Of a stretch of DNA of 64,000 nt, positions 9,453 through 20,242 are shown one piece after another. Both the position numbers and the translations under genes were made by a program. Position 1 is the stretch's first letter. Each line of letters opens with the position of its first letter. The notes beneath the pieces are model-generated. The model saw nothing but the letters and a program-made list of their open reading frames with translations, was not told the origin of the DNA and did no database searches. The DNA comes from Acidithiobacillus ferrianus (GTDB lineage: Bacteria; Pseudomonadota; Gammaproteobacteria; Acidithiobacillales; Acidithiobacillaceae). The stretch covers positions 186,001 to 250,000 of the forward strand of contig NZ_WNJL01000037.1 in assembly GCF_010378095.1 (NCBI RefSeq). Reading direction: 5' to 3'.

Positions 9453-10478
9453 TCAGCGCAGAATGGCACGTAAGGGCGTTTCCAGAGCAACGCCGACCAC
9501 CACAATCCAGGCAATAGTTACCGGGATGAACACTTTCCAGCCCAGCCGCATGATCTGGTCATAGCGGTACCGGGGAAAAGTGGCACGAATCCACAAAAAC
9601 ACGTAGAGCAAAAAAGCCGTTTTTAGCAACAGCCAAACTATTCCGGGAATCCAGATGAGCAAGGGTGTATTGATCGGCGCATACCAGCCGCCGAGAAAGA
9701 GCACCGTCGTCAGCAAGGAAACAAAAATCATATTCGCATATTCAGCGAGGAAAAACAGCGCGAAGGCCATTCCCGAATATTCCACATGGAACCCCGCCAC
9801 AATTTCCGACTCGCCTTCCGCCACATCGAAAGGCGCACGGTTGGTTTCGGCTATGCCGGAAATGAAGTACACCAGAAAAAACGGAAACAACGGCAGCCAG
9901 TACCAGGACCAGAAACCGCCACCCGCTTGCGCTTCAACAATCTTGGTCAGGTTCAGGGTTTGTGCCACCATCAGCACCCCCACCAGGGCAAAACCCATGG
10001 CGATCTCATAAGCCACCAACTGTGCTGCCGCACGCATGGCTCCCAGAAAGGCGTATTTGGAATTGGACGCCCAACCCGCGACGATGATGCCGTATACGCC
10101 CAGACCGGCAATGGCCAGCACGTAGAGCAATCCGGCATTCATATTGGAGATGGCCACACCCGGACCGAAAGGAATAGCCGCCCAGACCAACAACGCCGGC
10201 ACAAAAGCGAGCACCGGTGCCGCCAAAAACAGAAAACGATTGGCATTGGTAGGAATAATCACTTCCTTGAACATCAGTTTGATCGCATCCGCGATCGGCT
10301 GCAGCGAACCCCTGAAGCCCACCCGGTTGGGGCCCAGACGCACCTGTATGTAGCCAATCACCTTGCGTTCGGCCAGCGTCAGGTAAGCCACGCCCAAAAG
10401 TAGCGGCACCACGACGATGATGATCTTGATCAGTGACCACAGGACCGCCCACCATGCCGTATTCTGAAAATCATGCAT
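9453..10478 (-). CDS. nuoH: NADH-quinone oxidoreductase subunit H
   Basis: Membrane subunit forming the quinone chamber and linking the two arms of complex I, 341 residues and eight or so helices. Signatures are [11 protein letters not shown] and Gly-Pro-Asn-Arg-Val-Gly, then the acidic loop [16 protein letters not shown]. The reading frame is open far upstream into nuoG, but the family N-terminus begins at the ATG at 10478, which has a GGGGGCGGAG just before it. It lies 11 bases after the nuoG stop. Confidence 0.96.
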   Translation of the reverse strand: MHDFQNTAWWAVLWSLIKIIIVVVPLLLGVAYLTLAERKVIGYIQVRLGPNRVGFRGSLQPIADAIKLMFKEVIIPTNANRFLFLAAPVLAFVPALLVWAAIPFGPGVAISNMNAGLLYVLAIAGLGVYGIIVAGWASNSKYAFLGAMRAAAQLVAYEIAMGFALVGVLMVAQTLNLTKIVEAQAGGGFWSWYWLPLFPFFLVYFISGIAETNRAPFDVAEGESEIVAGFHVEYSGMAFALFFLAEYANMIFVSLLTTVLFLGGWYAPINTPLLIWIPGIVWLLLKTAFLLYVFLWIRATFPRYRYDQIMRLGWKVFIPVTIAWIVVVGVALETPLRAILR

Positions 10479-10489
10479 GACTCCGCCCC

Positions 10490-12838
10490 CTAAGCACGCG
10501 CCGCAGCCACAGGCCGTGTCGCCGTGCGCACCGAGCAGGCCGCGTAAGCGGCGCCCAGCGCCGCGGTTTCGCTGTATCCCAGGGGGACCCAGATGGCACC
10601 CATCGGAATCCGCGCATCCAGTATCAGAGGCAGGGTGACCTCCCCGCTGTGACTGCTGATTTCGACGACATCCCCACGCAGATCCAGGGCCTTGAACTGA
10701 TCCGGATGCATTCTGGCCATTGCCGGCTGGGCAAGGGGCACCGCACGCCGCACCAGGGGATCCCCGCGATAGATGGGCCAATCGCCCAAACGGTACAACG
10801 CATCGGCAAGTTTGGGTGCAGGAACCGGTTCTAAAGCGGGGAAGGCATGGAAAGGCGGCACATCCTGCGCATACTCGCCGATATCGCGCTGCCAGGCAGC
10901 CGTCACCTCGCTGAGTGCATTGAAGTGAAATCCCGGCAGTTTGAGCCCGTCACCAAGCACACGCAGTATCTTCCAGGCGGGGCGCACTTCACCCGGTGTT
11001 CTTATGGCCGCACGGAAGCTTTGCAGACGGCCCTCATTATTGATGAAAGATCCGGCGCCCTCGGCAAAAGCCGCCATCGGCAGAATCACATCGGCATACT
11101 GCCTGGCCTCGCCGGCGAACTGCGCGATACTCAACACGAACTGCGCCTGTTGCAGAGCCGTCAGCGCCGCGGCACCGCGCATCGCATCCACACTCGGCTC
11201 GATACCGAGGAGCACGAAGCCCCGCAAATCGGCGTCCCAAAGCGCATCGGCAGGCAGCCCCGCCGTATGCGCCGCATGCCCGCCTGGCAGGCGATGGGGT
11301 ACACAGCCACTCAGCCAAGCCCCGGCGCTATTGGCCTCGTCCGCCAGCCAGCCGACCCGTCCCCCCGCCAGTTCAGCCAGTGTCTCGATCTGCGCGATCA
11401 TCACCGCCGCCTGCGGATGGTGCAGCAGGGCGCTACCAATGAGAATCAACGGATTATCCGCCGCGAGCAAGATACTGGCCACATCCGCCAAATCGGCTGC
11501 AGCGGTCCTCTTCTCCGAGGCGCCGGACAGTTGGTCGCAAAGCGCCGCGTATAGCGTCGCGTCAGTGCCCACGTCGGCCACCAGTTGGGTCACGGGATAG
11601 TTGAAGTCCTGACGCAAGCTATCGACGGCAATCACTTTGCCGCCCTGCAACACGGACTTGCGCAGACGATGGTTGGTCAACGGCTGCTGATGCCGTGGAA
11701 AGGCGTGGCACAGCAACACGACGGGCTCACGCTCCAGCTCTTCCAGCGCCATGTTCAGGGCCGGATAGATCGGCATCGCCACATCCGCACGAAAATCTCG
11801 CTGGCGCAAGCGATGATCCACATGCGGACTCCCCAGACCGCGCAACAACGCCTGGAAAAGGAACAGTTCTTCGTTGCTGGACTGGGCCGAAATGAATCCG
11901 GCCAGTCGTTCCGCGCCATGCCGGGTGACCACCTGCTCCAGTCCCGACAAGGCGGCGTCCAGCGCCTCCACCCAGGAAACTTCGCGCCACACCCCGTCGA
12001 CACGCAGCAGGGGCTGCGTCACGCGATCTTCAGCCTGCAGACCGGTATAGGCATAGCGCCCCTTGTCGCAAATCCAATCCTCGTTCACCGCCTGATTGGC
12101 ACGCGGCAGCACCCGCAGTACTTCACGACCCAGACTGTGCACGTCGGTGTTGCAGCCCGTCGAGCAATGCGGACAGAGTCCTGGCGTATGCTTCAACTCC
12201 CAGGAGCGCGCCTTGTAGCGGAAGGGTTTGCTGGTCAACGCCCCCACCGGACAGAGGTCGATCATGTTGCCGGATAACTCTGACCGCACCGCCTTGGCGA
12301 CATAAGTACCGATGCTCATGTGCTCACCACGCCCAGTCGCCCCCAACTCCATGATCCCACCGATTTCCTGGCCGAAACGCACACAGCGGGTACATTGGAT
12401 ACAGCGGGTCATTTCCGTGGTGATGAGGGGACCGATGTCCTTGTCCTCCACTACCCGCTTCTCTTCCGTGTAGTGACTGTGCGGATTGGCGAAACCCATG
12501 GTGATGTCCTGCAAGGGACATTCGCCGCCCTGGTCACAGATCGGGCAATCCAGCGGGTGGTTGATGAGCAGGAACTCCAGCACACCCTGCTGCGCCGTTT
12601 TCGCCTTGCGGGAAGAGGTCGCGATCTTCATGCCGTCGGCAACCGGCGTCGCGCAGGCAGGCAATGGCTTGGGGGCTTTTTCCACGTCCACCAGACACAT
12701 GCGGCAATTGGCCGCGACCGACAACTTCGGGTGATAGCAGAAAAACGGAATATAAATCCCCAAGGCTCCGGCGGCCTCCATAATGGTCGTCCCCGGTGCC
12801 ACCTCAATGGTTCGTCCGTCGATTTCGATGTGCGGCAT
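10490..12838 (-). CDS. nuoG: NADH-quinone oxidoreductase subunit G
   Basis: Large iron-sulfur subunit, 782 residues. The N-terminal [2Fe-2S] ferredoxin-like domain (about 1-80) has the run Cys-Tyr-His-Pro...Cys-Arg-Met-Cys. The His-Cys3 [4Fe-4S] region ([13 protein letters not shown]) and further clusters with [10 protein letters not shown] follow, then Cys-Pro-His-Cys-Ser-Thr-Gly-Cys for N7. The rest is a degenerate molybdopterin-oxidoreductase domain. The start was set at 12838, where ATG overlaps the nuoF stop as TGATG; an upstream in-frame start lacks support. Confidence 0.96.
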   Translation of the reverse strand: MPHIEIDGRTIEVAPGTTIMEAAGALGIYIPFFCYHPKLSVAANCRMCLVDVEKAPKPLPACATPVADGMKIATSSRKAKTAQQGVLEFLLINHPLDCPICDQGGECPLQDITMGFANPHSHYTEEKRVVEDKDIGPLITTEMTRCIQCTRCVRFGQEIGGIMELGATGRGEHMSIGTYVAKAVRSELSGNMIDLCPVGALTSKPFRYKARSWELKHTPGLCPHCSTGCNTDVHSLGREVLRVLPRANQAVNEDWICDKGRYAYTGLQAEDRVTQPLLRVDGVWREVSWVEALDAALSGLEQVVTRHGAERLAGFISAQSSNEELFLFQALLRGLGSPHVDHRLRQRDFRADVAMPIYPALNMALEELEREPVVLLCHAFPRHQQPLTNHRLRKSVLQGGKVIAVDSLRQDFNYPVTQLVADVGTDATLYAALCDQLSGASEKRTAAADLADVASILLAADNPLILIGSALLHHPQAAVMIAQIETLAELAGGRVGWLADEANSAGAWLSGCVPHRLPGGHAAHTAGLPADALWDADLRGFVLLGIEPSVDAMRGAAALTALQQAQFVLSIAQFAGEARQYADVILPMAAFAEGAGSFINNEGRLQSFRAAIRTPGEVRPAWKILRVLGDGLKLPGFHFNALSEVTAAWQRDIGEYAQDVPPFHAFPALEPVPAPKLADALYRLGDWPIYRGDPLVRRAVPLAQPAMARMHPDQFKALDLRGDVVEISSHSGEVTLPLILDARIPMGAIWVPLGYSETAALGAAYAACSVRTATRPVAAARA

Positions 12839-14121
12839 CAGACAGCTCCCATACGGATCAGACAACGCTTGTGCTGAATATGATACTCATACTCTTCACG
12901 GAAAAGGCGGATGGAACTCACCACTGGAGCCACGCCGCCATCAGCCAGGGCACAGATGGTCCGACCCTCGATGCGCGCGCCCACATCCAGCAGCAGTTGC
13001 AAGTCTTCTTCGCGACCCTGACCATTTTCGAGACGATGCATCACGCGCCACAGCCAGCCCATACCTTCCCGGCAAGGTGTACACTGGCCGCAGGACTCGT
13101 GCATATAGAAGCGGGCGATGCGTTCCACTGTCTTGACGATGCAGACGCTGTCATCCATGACGATCACCGAACCCGCGCCCAGCGCCGAACCCGCCTTGGA
13201 GATGGCATCATAATCCATGGTCACCTCCATCATGGTCGCGCCCGCCACCATGGCGGTACTGGTCCCACCGGGAATGACCGCCTTCAACCGGCGGCCTGGC
13301 CGCAGTCCCCCCGCCATCTCCAATAAATCCTTGAAGGGCAGACCCATGGGCACCTCATAATTGCCCGGCTTCTGCACCTGACCGGTCACCGAGAAGATCT
13401 TGGTCCCGCCATTATTGGGCTTACCCAGATTCAGGAACCATTCGCCACCCTTGGCGATGATGTCCGGGACCGAGGCGAAGGTTTCCACATTATTGATGGT
13501 GGTGGGCCGTCCGTATAGACCATAGCTGGCCGGGAAAGGCGGCTTGAAACGCGGCTGTCCTTTCTTCCCCTCCAGAGCCTCCATCAACGCCGTTTCTTCG
13601 CCACAAATGTAGGCACCCGCCCCCCGATATACATGCAGATCGAAGGAAAAACCGGTGCCCAAAATGTTCTCTCCGAGATAGCCTTTCGCGTAAGCCTCTT
13701 CCAGCGCCGCCTCTACGATGCGGATCGGCTCGACAAATTCGCCCCGGATAAAAATGTATCCGGTACTGGCGCCCATGGCATAAGCGCCGACAATCATCCC
13801 CTCGATCAGGCGATGGGGTTCATAGCGCATGATGTCCCGATCTTTGCAGGTACCCGGTTCGCCTTCGTCGGCATTGCAGAGCAGATACTTGGTCCCCGTC
13901 ACGCCCTTGGGCATGAAGCTCCACTTGAGACCAGTGGGGAAGCCCGCGCCACCGCGACCGCGCAGGGCGGATTTTTTCATTTCGCCGATGATCTGATCCG
14001 GTGCCATCGGGTCCAGCAGCACCTTGCGCAACGCGGTATAGCCCCCCGTCCCGGTATACACGGAAAGACGGTGGGAATCCGGTAGACCACGATTCCGCAG
14101 AGTAACGCCATTAACGAACAT
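12838..14121 (-). CDS. nuoF: NADH-quinone oxidoreductase subunit F (NADH/FMN site)
   Basis: NADH-oxidising subunit, 427 residues. The FMN/NADH site is marked by [13 protein letters not shown] and Asn-Ala-Asp-Glu-Gly-Glu-Pro-Gly-Thr. The [4Fe-4S] cluster N3 is bound by [12 protein letters not shown] plus a later Cys. I chose the ATG at 14121 (GGAGG about 8 bases upstream) rather than the longer frame; this gives an 11-base overlap with nuoE and a TGATG junction with nuoG. With NuoE and NuoG it forms the electron-input module. Confidence 0.96.
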   Translation of the reverse strand: MFVNGVTLRNRGLPDSHRLSVYTGTGGYTALRKVLLDPMAPDQIIGEMKKSALRGRGGAGFPTGLKWSFMPKGVTGTKYLLCNADEGEPGTCKDRDIMRYEPHRLIEGMIVGAYAMGASTGYIFIRGEFVEPIRIVEAALEEAYAKGYLGENILGTGFSFDLHVYRGAGAYICGEETALMEALEGKKGQPRFKPPFPASYGLYGRPTTINNVETFASVPDIIAKGGEWFLNLGKPNNGGTKIFSVTGQVQKPGNYEVPMGLPFKDLLEMAGGLRPGRRLKAVIPGGTSTAMVAGATMMEVTMDYDAISKAGSALGAGSVIVMDDSVCIVKTVERIARFYMHESCGQCTPCREGMGWLWRVMHRLENGQGREEDLQLLLDVGARIEGRTICALADGGVAPVVSSIRLFREEYEYHIQHKRCLIRMGAV

Positions 14122-14602
14122 CGTCGGAACCTCCACGCAATTGGGCGAGCAACGCATCCAGGCTTTCCGGAGTCAGATTCTCGTAATAACGATCATCGAC
14201 CTGCATCATCGGGGCATCTTTACACGCGCCCAGACATTCCACTTCCTGCAAGGTAAAAACGCCGTCCGCCGTCGTCTCACCAAGACCCACACCGAGCCGA
14301 TCGCTCAAATGTGCAAGCACCGCGTCAGAACCGTTCAGGAAACAGGAAACGCTTCCGCAGACGCAGAGCTTATGCCGACCCACCGGCTTGAGATCGTACA
14401 TTGTGTAGAACGTCGCCACTTCGTAGACCTGAATCGCCGGGAGACCGAGCAGATCGGCCACGTAATCCATCAGCGCCTCGCTGAGATAGCCATGCTCCTC
14501 CTGAGCGATGCGTAGCGCCGCCAACAGCGCGGACCGCGCTTGATCCGACGGATATTTGGTCCGTTCACGGGCAATTTCCGCCAGAGACTTTTCCGATAAC
14601 AT
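14111..14602 (-). CDS. nuoE: NADH-quinone oxidoreductase subunit E
   Basis: A 163-residue thioredoxin-like [2Fe-2S] subunit (cluster N1a). The N-terminal helical part and the Ala-Thr-Phe-Tyr-Thr-Met-Tyr segment are typical. The cluster ligands appear as Cys-Val-Cys-Gly-Ser-Val-Ser-Cys (the expected CxxxxC within it) and Glu-Cys-Leu-Gly-Ala-Cys. It works with NuoF in electron entry. It overlaps nuoF by 11 bases and begins three bases after nuoD. Confidence 0.95.
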   Translation of the reverse strand: MLSEKSLAEIARERTKYPSDQARSALLAALRIAQEEHGYLSEALMDYVADLLGLPAIQVYEVATFYTMYDLKPVGRHKLCVCGSVSCFLNGSDAVLAHLSDRLGVGLGETTADGVFTLQEVECLGACKDAPMMQVDDRYYENLTPESLDALLAQLRGGSDDVR

Positions 14603-14605
14603 GAT

Positions 14606-15859
14606 TTACCTGTCGATCTCGCCAAAAACAATGTCCATGGTGGACAAAATAGCCACCACGTCCGCAATCATGTGTCCACGCGCCATCTCATCCATGGCCG
14701 CAAGGTGAGAGAAGCCGGGCGCCCGGATCTTCATCCGGTAAGGCTTATTGGCACCATCCGAAATCATGTAGATGCCGAACTCGCCCTTAGGTGCTTCCAC
14801 CGCCGTGTACACTTCACCAGCAGGCACCGCCATGCCCTCGGAAAACAGTTTGAAGTGATGAATCAGCGCTTCCATGCTCGTCTTCATCTCTTCGCGGGGC
14901 GGTGCGGCCACTTTGAAATCATCGGTAATCACCGGGCCGGGGTTCTTGCGCAGCCAGTCCACACACTGAGCAATGATCCGATTGCTTTGCCGCATCTCGG
15001 CCACGCGGACCAGATAACGATCATAGCAATCGCCGGTTTTACCCACGGGAATATCGAAATCCAGATCGGCATAAGCGGCATAGGGCTGGGTACGCCGCAG
15101 ATCCCAGGCCACCCCGGAGGCCCGCAGCATGGGACCGGTGAAACCCAGTTGAACGGCCCGTTCGGGCCCCACCACGCCAATGCCCACGGTGCGCTGCTTC
15201 CAGATACGATTGTCCGTCAGCAGGGTCTCGTACTCGTCCACATAGTGGGGAAAACGGCGGGTGAAGTCCGCGATGAAATCGAGCATGCTGCCCTGCCGGT
15301 TGGCATTCAGCACTTCCAGCCGTTTGGCATCCCGGTAAGGAGAAGGCGCGTACAGAGGCATCCGTGTCGGCAAGTCGCGATACACGCCGCCTGGCCGATA
15401 GTAGGCGGCGTGCATGCGCGCCCCGGAAACCGCCTCGTAAACATCCATGAGATCTTCGCGCTCGCGGAAGCAATAGAGGAAGACACTCATGGCGCCAACA
15501 TCCAGGGCATAAGCACCCAACCAGAGCAAGTGGTTGAGCACGCGGGTAATTTCATCGAACAGCGTGCGGATGTACTGGGCGCGCACCGGCACCGTGAGAT
15601 CCAGCAGTTTCTCCACCGCCAGACAATAAGCATGCTCATTACACATCATGGACACGTAATCGAGACGGTCCATATAAGGCAGATTTTGCAGATACGTCTT
15701 GCTCTCGGCGAGTTTCTCGGTGGCCCGGTGCAGCAGCCCGATATGCGGGTCGGCGCGCTCGATCACCTCGCCATCCAGCTCCAGCACCAAACGCAACACA
15801 CCGTGCGCGGAAGGATGCTGGGGCCCGAAATTCATGGTGAAATTATTTATTTCTGGCAT
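14606..15859 (-). CDS. nuoD: NADH-quinone oxidoreductase subunit D (49 kDa)
   Basis: Quinone-site subunit related to [NiFe]-hydrogenase large subunits, 417 residues. The N-terminus has the family motif [13 protein letters not shown], including the His of the Q site; Arg-Gly at the C-terminal end is also conserved. Start at the ATG at 15859, inside the end of nuoC (17-base overlap), because residues upstream are not family-like. Separate nuoC and nuoD genes, as here, are the usual state outside the enterobacterial fused NuoCD. Confidence 0.96.
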   Translation of the reverse strand: MPEINNFTMNFGPQHPSAHGVLRLVLELDGEVIERADPHIGLLHRATEKLAESKTYLQNLPYMDRLDYVSMMCNEHAYCLAVEKLLDLTVPVRAQYIRTLFDEITRVLNHLLWLGAYALDVGAMSVFLYCFREREDLMDVYEAVSGARMHAAYYRPGGVYRDLPTRMPLYAPSPYRDAKRLEVLNANRQGSMLDFIADFTRRFPHYVDEYETLLTDNRIWKQRTVGIGVVGPERAVQLGFTGPMLRASGVAWDLRRTQPYAAYADLDFDIPVGKTGDCYDRYLVRVAEMRQSNRIIAQCVDWLRKNPGPVITDDFKVAAPPREEMKTSMEALIHHFKLFSEGMAVPAGEVYTAVEAPKGEFGIYMISDGANKPYRMKIRAPGFSHLAAMDEMARGHMIADVVAILSTMDIVFGEIDR

Positions 15860-16451
15860 CGTAACGCCCCCCCTCTTCTTCACGGATGATGCGCGGCACC
15901 ACCACGCGCTCCTCGGTGCGCGTCGGCTCATAGATCACCCGCCCCTGGTCCGCGTCGTAACGCATTTCCACCGTGCCGACCAAAGGGAAATCCTTGCGGA
16001 AGGGATAGCCCACGAAACCGTAATCGGTAAGGATACGCCGCAAATCGGGGTGACCATCAAAGAGAATCCCGTACAGATCGAAAGCCTCACGCTCAAACCA
16101 GTTGGCGGCCGCCCAGATATCCACCACCGAGGGCACGATGGGCAAATCGTCATCCGCAAAAATACGCACCCGCAGACGCTGACGATGTTGCAGAGAGAGC
16201 AGATGATACACTACGGCGAAACGTGGACCGTCCCAAAGTCCGTCACCGTAGTCGACATAGTCCACACCACAAATGTCCACCAACAGATCAAAGGCGCAGT
16301 CCGCGTCATCCCGAAGCCGCAGACACGCCGCTAAAAAACCCTCACGGGACAATTCCACGGTCAGTTCGCCGCGATCCAGTTGCGCCTTGCGCAGCGTCTC
16401 CCCCAGTGCCGCGCCCAGATGCTGGCGCAAATTTTCGAGTGCGTCAGTCAT
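15843..16451 (-). CDS. nuoC: NADH-quinone oxidoreductase subunit C (30 kDa)
   Basis: A 202-residue hydrophilic subunit of the peripheral arm that scaffolds NuoD. The family signature [10 protein letters not shown] and [12 protein letters not shown] is present, then [10 protein letters not shown]. It begins three bases after nuoB and overlaps nuoD by 17 bases. Confidence 0.96.
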   Translation of the reverse strand: MTDALENLRQHLGAALGETLRKAQLDRGELTVELSREGFLAACLRLRDDADCAFDLLVDICGVDYVDYGDGLWDGPRFAVVYHLLSLQHRQRLRVRIFADDDLPIVPSVVDIWAAANWFEREAFDLYGILFDGHPDLRRILTDYGFVGYPFRKDFPLVGTVEMRYDADQGRVIYEPTRTEERVVVPRIIREEEGGRYDARNK

Positions 16452-16454
16452 GGC

Positions 16455-16931
16455 TCACCTGGCGATGGTATTGGTACGACGGATTTTTTTCTGCAACTGA
16501 ATCAGGCCGAAAAGTAGGGCCTCTGCGGTAGGCGGGCAGCCCGGCACGTAGATATCCACGGGCACGATACGATCGCAACCGCGCACGATACTGTAGGAGT
16601 AATGATAGTAGCCGCCGCCATTGGCGCAGGAACCCATGGAGACTACCCAGCGGGGCTCCGGCATCTGGTCGTAGACCTTGCGCAGAGCCGGCGCCATTTT
16701 GTTGACCAGCGTCCCCGCCACGATCATCACGTCGGACTGGCGTGGGCTGGGACGGAAGACGATACCGAAACGATCCAGGTCGTAACGCGCAGCGCCCGCG
16801 TGCATCATCTCCACCGCGCAGCAGGCCAGACCAAAAGTCATGGGCCAGAGAGAACCCGTACGGCTCCAATTCACCACGGTATCGATGCTCGTGGTGACAA
16901 AACCCTTTTCGAGGATACCTTCTATTCCCAT
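16455..16931 (-). CDS. nuoB: NADH-quinone oxidoreductase subunit B (PSST, cluster N2)
   Basis: A 158-residue subunit carrying the terminal [4Fe-4S] cluster N2, which reduces quinone. Ligands are the tandem Cys37-Cys38 in [10 protein letters not shown]102 in Met-Gly-Ser-Cys-Ala, and Cys132 in Val-Pro-Gly-Cys-Pro-Pro. The start at 16931 (Met-Gly-Ile-Glu-Gly) is preferred to one seven codons upstream because the family begins here; it gives a 10-base overlap with nuoA. Confidence 0.96.
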   Translation of the reverse strand: MGIEGILEKGFVTTSIDTVVNWSRTGSLWPMTFGLACCAVEMMHAGAARYDLDRFGIVFRPSPRQSDVMIVAGTLVNKMAPALRKVYDQMPEPRWVVSMGSCANGGGYYHYSYSIVRGCDRIVPVDIYVPGCPPTAEALLFGLIQLQKKIRRTNTIAR

Positions 16932-17278
16932 TCCAGCGCCCCCTTCTTCCACTCGTAAATGAATCCAACCACAAGGATGGCCAGAAAGATCATCATGGCA
17001 AGGAATCCCCGCATCCCGATCTGGTCGAAAACCACGGCCCAGGGAAAGAGGAAGGCAATTTCCAAATCAAAGAGAATGAAGAGGATGGCCACCAGGTAAT
17101 AACGCACATCGAATTTTACCCGCGCGTCCTCGAAAGCCTCGAACCCGCACTCATAGGGAGAGAGCTTTTCACTGTCCGGCTTGCTTGGCCCCAGCGCAAA
17201 ACCCATTAACAGCGGGACTACGCCCACTACCAGCGCAACAAACAGAAACACGAGCACCGGTAAATAGTGGTTCAACAT
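16922..17278 (-). CDS. nuoA: NADH-quinone oxidoreductase subunit A
   Basis: A 118-residue, three-helix membrane subunit, first gene of the nuo operon. The loop between helices 1 and 2 has the typical Pro-Tyr-Glu-Cys-Gly-Phe-Glu motif, and [15 protein letters not shown] opens helix 2. Two ATGs compete: one at 17287 directly abuts GGAGGG and would be too close to it, while the one at 17278 is 9 bases away, so I use the latter. Confidence 0.95.
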   Translation of the reverse strand: MLNHYLPVLVFLFVALVVGVVPLLMGFALGPSKPDSEKLSPYECGFEAFEDARVKFDVRYYLVAILFILFDLEIAFLFPWAVVFDQIGMRGFLAMMIFLAILVVGFIYEWKKGALEWE

Positions 17279-17334
17279 ACCCAACATCCCTCCGCCAAAC
17301 CCGAGCTTCGAGAAAACTTTCCCAAGCCCGGCAT

Positions 17335-17370
17335 AAATTAATTTTTTTATATATAGATCAATGCCATGCT
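17335..17370 (-). promoter_or_regulatory. A+T-rich presumptive nuo promoter region
   Basis: Between the tRNA-Leu terminator and nuoA the minus strand has a markedly A+T-rich stretch, with TTGATC followed by TATATATAAAAAAATTAATTTAT. TTGATC could be a -35 element with an A/T-rich -10 around ATTTAT or TAATTT at 15-17 bp. No single hexamer pair is convincing, but the upstream terminator means the 14-gene nuo operon needs a promoter here. Confidence 0.4.
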
Positions 17371-17382
17371 GTGCTCAGAGAT

Positions 17383-17404
17383 AAAAAAACAGCCCTTTGG
17401 GCTG
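17383..17404 (-). terminator. Rho-independent terminator after tRNA-Leu
   Basis: On the minus strand CAGCCC-AAA-GGGCTG forms a 6-bp stem with a 3-base loop, followed directly by TTTTTTTAT. It ends the tpiA-secG-tRNA-Leu unit and insulates the nuo operon. Confidence 0.9.
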
Positions 17405-17409
17405 CGATT

Positions 17410-17494
17410 TGGTGCCGAAGACCGGACTCGAACCGGTATAGCTTGCGCCGCCGCCCCCTCAAGACGGTGTGTCTACCAATTTCACCACTTCGGC
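17410..17494 (-). tRNA. tRNA-Leu (GAG)
   Basis: An 85-base class II tRNA with encoded CCA. Acceptor arms GCCGAAG and CTTCGGC pair perfectly. The anticodon loop TTGAGGG gives anticodon GAG (decodes CUC/CUU); a long variable arm and the T arm with GGTTCGAGTCC follow. Location after secG mirrors the secG-tRNA-Leu order of E. coli. Confidence 0.96.
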
Positions 17495-17531
17495 TTAACG
17501 TTTAAAACTCTCTCATGACACGCTAACGACG

Positions 17532-17924
17532 TCAAGGCTTGCCGGATGTTTTTCCTACAGAAGCGGGGGAAACCGTGGCTGCCGCCGCGCCCGGGGTTGC
17601 AGACTGCATCGGGGCGGTGGCCAGGGCCGGTGACGGCTGCGCCGCAGCCGGCGCGTTCTCCGGCAAAGCGATGCCCGCACCCACGACACTACCGCTGGAG
17701 TGATCCGAAAGATACGCCAGCCCGAGACTGTTCAGGAAAAACACGGCACCGATCACCGCCGTGGCATGACTCAGGAAATTGCCCGCTCCACGCGCACCGA
17801 AAACGGTCTGCGAACCACCACCAAAAACCGCGCCAATATCCGCACCCTGACCTTTCTGGATCAGAACCAGTCCGACCAGAACGATACAAATGACCACCTG
17901 GAATACCAGCAACACCGTGTACAT
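17532..17924 (-). CDS. secG: Preprotein translocase subunit SecG
   Basis: A 130-residue SecG: two membrane helices (about residues 2-20 and 52-72) joined by the conserved loop Leu-Ile-Gln-Lys-Gly-Gln-Gly-Ala-Asp-Ile-Gly and Phe-Gly-Ala-Arg-Gly. It stimulates SecYE-mediated export. The C-terminal 50 residues are an Ala/Pro-rich tail, longer than the E. coli protein (110). The ATG at 17924 lies 4 bases past the tpiA stop, with GGGGAGGC overlapping the end of tpiA as ribosome-binding site. The open frame upstream overlaps tpiA and was rejected. Confidence 0.95.
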   Translation of the reverse strand: MYTVLLVFQVVICIVLVGLVLIQKGQGADIGAVFGGGSQTVFGARGAGNFLSHATAVIGAVFFLNSLGLAYLSDHSSGSVVGAGIALPENAPAAAQPSPALATAPMQSATPGAAAATVSPASVGKTSGKP

Positions 17925-17928
17925 CGAC

Positions 17929-18702
17929 TTAGCCTCCCCGCCCCACCGATTCGGCAGCACGACAAATTTGGACAAATTCCCCGGCCTGCAAGGACGCGCC
18001 ACCAACCAGACCACCATCGATATCTTCCTGGTCGAAAAGCGCGGCGGCATTGTTACCCTTCACGCTCCCGCCGTAAAGCAGCAGCAGGCGCTTGGCGAGA
18101 TGTTCCGAATGCGCGACCACCAGTGTGCGGATAAAGGCATGTGCCGCCTGCGCTTGTTCCGGAGTAGCGCTCAGACCAGTGCCAATGGCCCAGATGGGCT
18201 CATAAGCGATGATCATGTTCGGTTGATTCGCATCCAGGTTCAGCAAGTGCAGGACGGCTTCGACCTGGCGGCGCAGCACCGATTCCGTGGCACCCTGTGC
18301 CCGCTCCGCCTCGCTTTCGCCCACACAAACCACCGGGATCAGGCCGGAGTGCAATGCGGCTTTGACTTTTTGGGCGACCTGCGCATCGGTTTCCCCAAAA
18401 ATCTGCCGCCGCTCTGAATGGCCAAGCAGTACATAGCGGCACCCCATGTCGCGGAGCATCGCTCCGGAGATCTCTCCCGTATAGGCACCACTGGCCTCCC
18501 AGAAGAGATTCTGTCCACCCCAACGCAGGGCGCTGCTTTTGGCCTCCTGTGACACTGCGTGCAGCAGGGTGAACGGAGGAAAGAGCACCACTTCCGGGCG
18601 CATCGGTTCCAGACCGGCATTGAGGATGGCTTGGGTGAGATGCACCGCATCACCGCTCAAGCCATTCATTTTCCAGTTTCCTGCTACCATTGTGGGACGC
18701 AC
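17929..18702 (-). CDS. tpiA: Triose-phosphate isomerase
   Basis: TIM-barrel enzyme of 257 residues interconverting dihydroxyacetone phosphate and glyceraldehyde 3-phosphate. The catalytic residues are visible: Lys in Gly-Asn-Trp-Lys-Met-Asn-Gly, His in Leu-Gly-His-Ser-Glu-Arg-Arg, and Glu in Ala-Tyr-Glu-Pro-Ile-Trp-Ala-Ile-Gly-Thr-Gly. The phosphate-gripping Leu-Tyr-Gly-Gly-Ser-Val is near the C-terminus. It is first in the tpiA-secG-tRNA-Leu unit, a common proteobacterial order. Confidence 0.96.
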   Translation of the reverse strand: MRPTMVAGNWKMNGLSGDAVHLTQAILNAGLEPMRPEVVLFPPFTLLHAVSQEAKSSALRWGGQNLFWEASGAYTGEISGAMLRDMGCRYVLLGHSERRQIFGETDAQVAQKVKAALHSGLIPVVCVGESEAERAQGATESVLRRQVEAVLHLLNLDANQPNMIIAYEPIWAIGTGLSATPEQAQAAHAFIRTLVVAHSEHLAKRLLLLYGGSVKGNNAAALFDQEDIDGGLVGGASLQAGEFVQICRAAESVGRGG

Positions 18703-18800
18703 GGCATTTCTTCCTCATGAGCAATCATCAACGCCGATCTCATCGTCCCCAAGGGGCCATCGACGGTGCCATCGTTGATATCTAACGTGGCGCCCAGTGT

Positions 18801-18820
18801 AAAGATTCCGCCTCAGGCGG
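18801..18820 (-). terminator. Hairpin after glmM, possible terminator
   Basis: Fifteen bases past the glmM stop, the minus strand reads CCGCC-TGA-GGCGG followed by AATCTTT. The stem is short (5 bp) but G+C-only; the T tract is weak. It would end the ftsH-folP-glmM transcript before tpiA. Confidence 0.45.
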
Positions 18821-18834
18821 TCAATTTAGCCCGT

Positions 18835-20187
18835 TCAGGACGAGGCGGCGCTGAGCGCGAGGTCGCTCAGTGCTGCGGTCAGCGTCGCCGCCACTGCGGA
18901 CGCCAGATCGGCTGCCGCCGCTTCCACCATGATCCGCAACACGGGCTCCGTCCCCGAGGGGCGCACCAGCAGGCGTCCGGTCCCCGCCAGACGACCCTCG
19001 GCATCCGCGATGAGTTGTCGCGCCAACGGCTGGTCGAGCAAATCTTGCGCTCCGGCCATACGCACACTCGTCAGCACCTGCGGGAAGGGTCGATACCCTG
19101 CGCGCAGCGCTGCCAGCGTCTGGCCACTACGTCGCAAGATGCCCAGTATCTGCAGCGCGGCGAGCACACCGTCGCCCGTGGTATTTGCAGACGTGATGAT
19201 ATGCCCGGACGATTCGCCACCCAGAGGATAACCGTGACTGCGCATGGCTTCCAATACATAACGGTCCCCTACCGGCGTGCGCAGCATGGGTACACCACAA
19301 TCCGCCAGCGCCTGCTCCAGGGCCAGATTACTCATGACCGTTCCCACCACACCGGCCAGATGACCCCGCTGACACATATCCCGAGCCAGAAGCCAGAGAA
19401 TTTCATCGCCGTCGAGCAGTTCCCCATGCTCGTCCACCAGCACCAGACGATCCCCGTCACCATCAAAAGCGATTCCCACATCCGCACCACTCCGCAGCAC
19501 CTCGCGACACAAGGCATCGGGATGAGTGGAGCCCACCTGATCATTGATGTTGATGCCGTTGGGTTCCGTGCCCAGAAAATCCAGCGTGGCCCCCAGCTCC
19601 CCGAAAATCATCGGGGCCACTTTGTAGTTGGCACCATGGGCACAATCCAGCACCAAATGCATCCCGCGCAGATCGAGATCAGCCGGGAAGGTGGTTTTGC
19701 AGAACTCCACGTAGCGACCCACCGCATCTTCCACCCGGCGCGCTTTGCCGAGACGCTCCGAAGCGGACAGGGTCATGGGTCGATCCATCCACGCCTCGAT
19801 GGCCTCCTCCTGAGCATCTGGCAGTTTGTAACCATCTCCGGAGAAAAACTTGATGCCATTATCCTGGTAGGGATTATGGGAAGCACTGATGACAATCCCT
19901 GCATCCGCCCGCAAGGTGCGTGTCAGGTAGGCGATGGCCGGCGTCGGCAAAGGGCCAACCAGAAGAACGTCCACCCCCGCCGCAGCCAGACCCGACTCCA
20001 GGGCGGATTCCAACATATACCCAGAGAGGCGGGTATCCTTGCCGATCACCACCTGCGGTCGCCCCGATGCGTCGGCCGTGAGCACGTGCCCGGCGGCCCA
20101 ACCCAAGCGCAACACCCATTCAGGATGAATGACAGAGTCTCCCACCTGACCGCGGACCCCGTCCGTACCAAACCATTTTCTCGTCAT
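18835..20187 (-). CDS. glmM: Phosphoglucosamine mutase
   Basis: GlmM, 450 residues, converts glucosamine-6-phosphate to glucosamine-1-phosphate on the way to UDP-GlcNAc and peptidoglycan. The N-terminus Phe-Gly-Thr-Asp-Gly-Val-Arg-Gly, the phosphoserine loop Ile-Ser-Ala-Ser-His-Asn-Pro, the metal loop Asp-Gly-Asp-Gly-Asp-Arg and the C-terminal phosphate loop Arg-Pro-Ser-Gly-Thr-Glu-Pro are all intact. The start at 20187 was chosen by the family N-terminus; the frame is open about 80 codons upstream into folP. Gene order ftsH-folP-glmM matches E. coli. Confidence 0.97.
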   Translation of the reverse strand: MTRKWFGTDGVRGQVGDSVIHPEWVLRLGWAAGHVLTADASGRPQVVIGKDTRLSGYMLESALESGLAAAGVDVLLVGPLPTPAIAYLTRTLRADAGIVISASHNPYQDNGIKFFSGDGYKLPDAQEEAIEAWMDRPMTLSASERLGKARRVEDAVGRYVEFCKTTFPADLDLRGMHLVLDCAHGANYKVAPMIFGELGATLDFLGTEPNGININDQVGSTHPDALCREVLRSGADVGIAFDGDGDRLVLVDEHGELLDGDEILWLLARDMCQRGHLAGVVGTVMSNLALEQALADCGVPMLRTPVGDRYVLEAMRSHGYPLGGESSGHIITSANTTGDGVLAALQILGILRRSGQTLAALRAGYRPFPQVLTSVRMAGAQDLLDQPLARQLIADAEGRLAGTGRLLVRPSGTEPVLRIMVEAAAADLASAVAATLTAALSDLALSAASS

Positions 20188-20242
20188 ACCTCTCCCCAGA
20201 TCCTTGTTTTCAAAACCATGATGCACACACAGCCCCAAGCGC

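Noticed and set aside
9453..10781. Extended N-terminus of nuoH (about 100 extra residues)
   Set aside because: The extra part overlaps nuoG in another frame and is Gly/Arg-rich noise; the family N-terminus begins at 10478.
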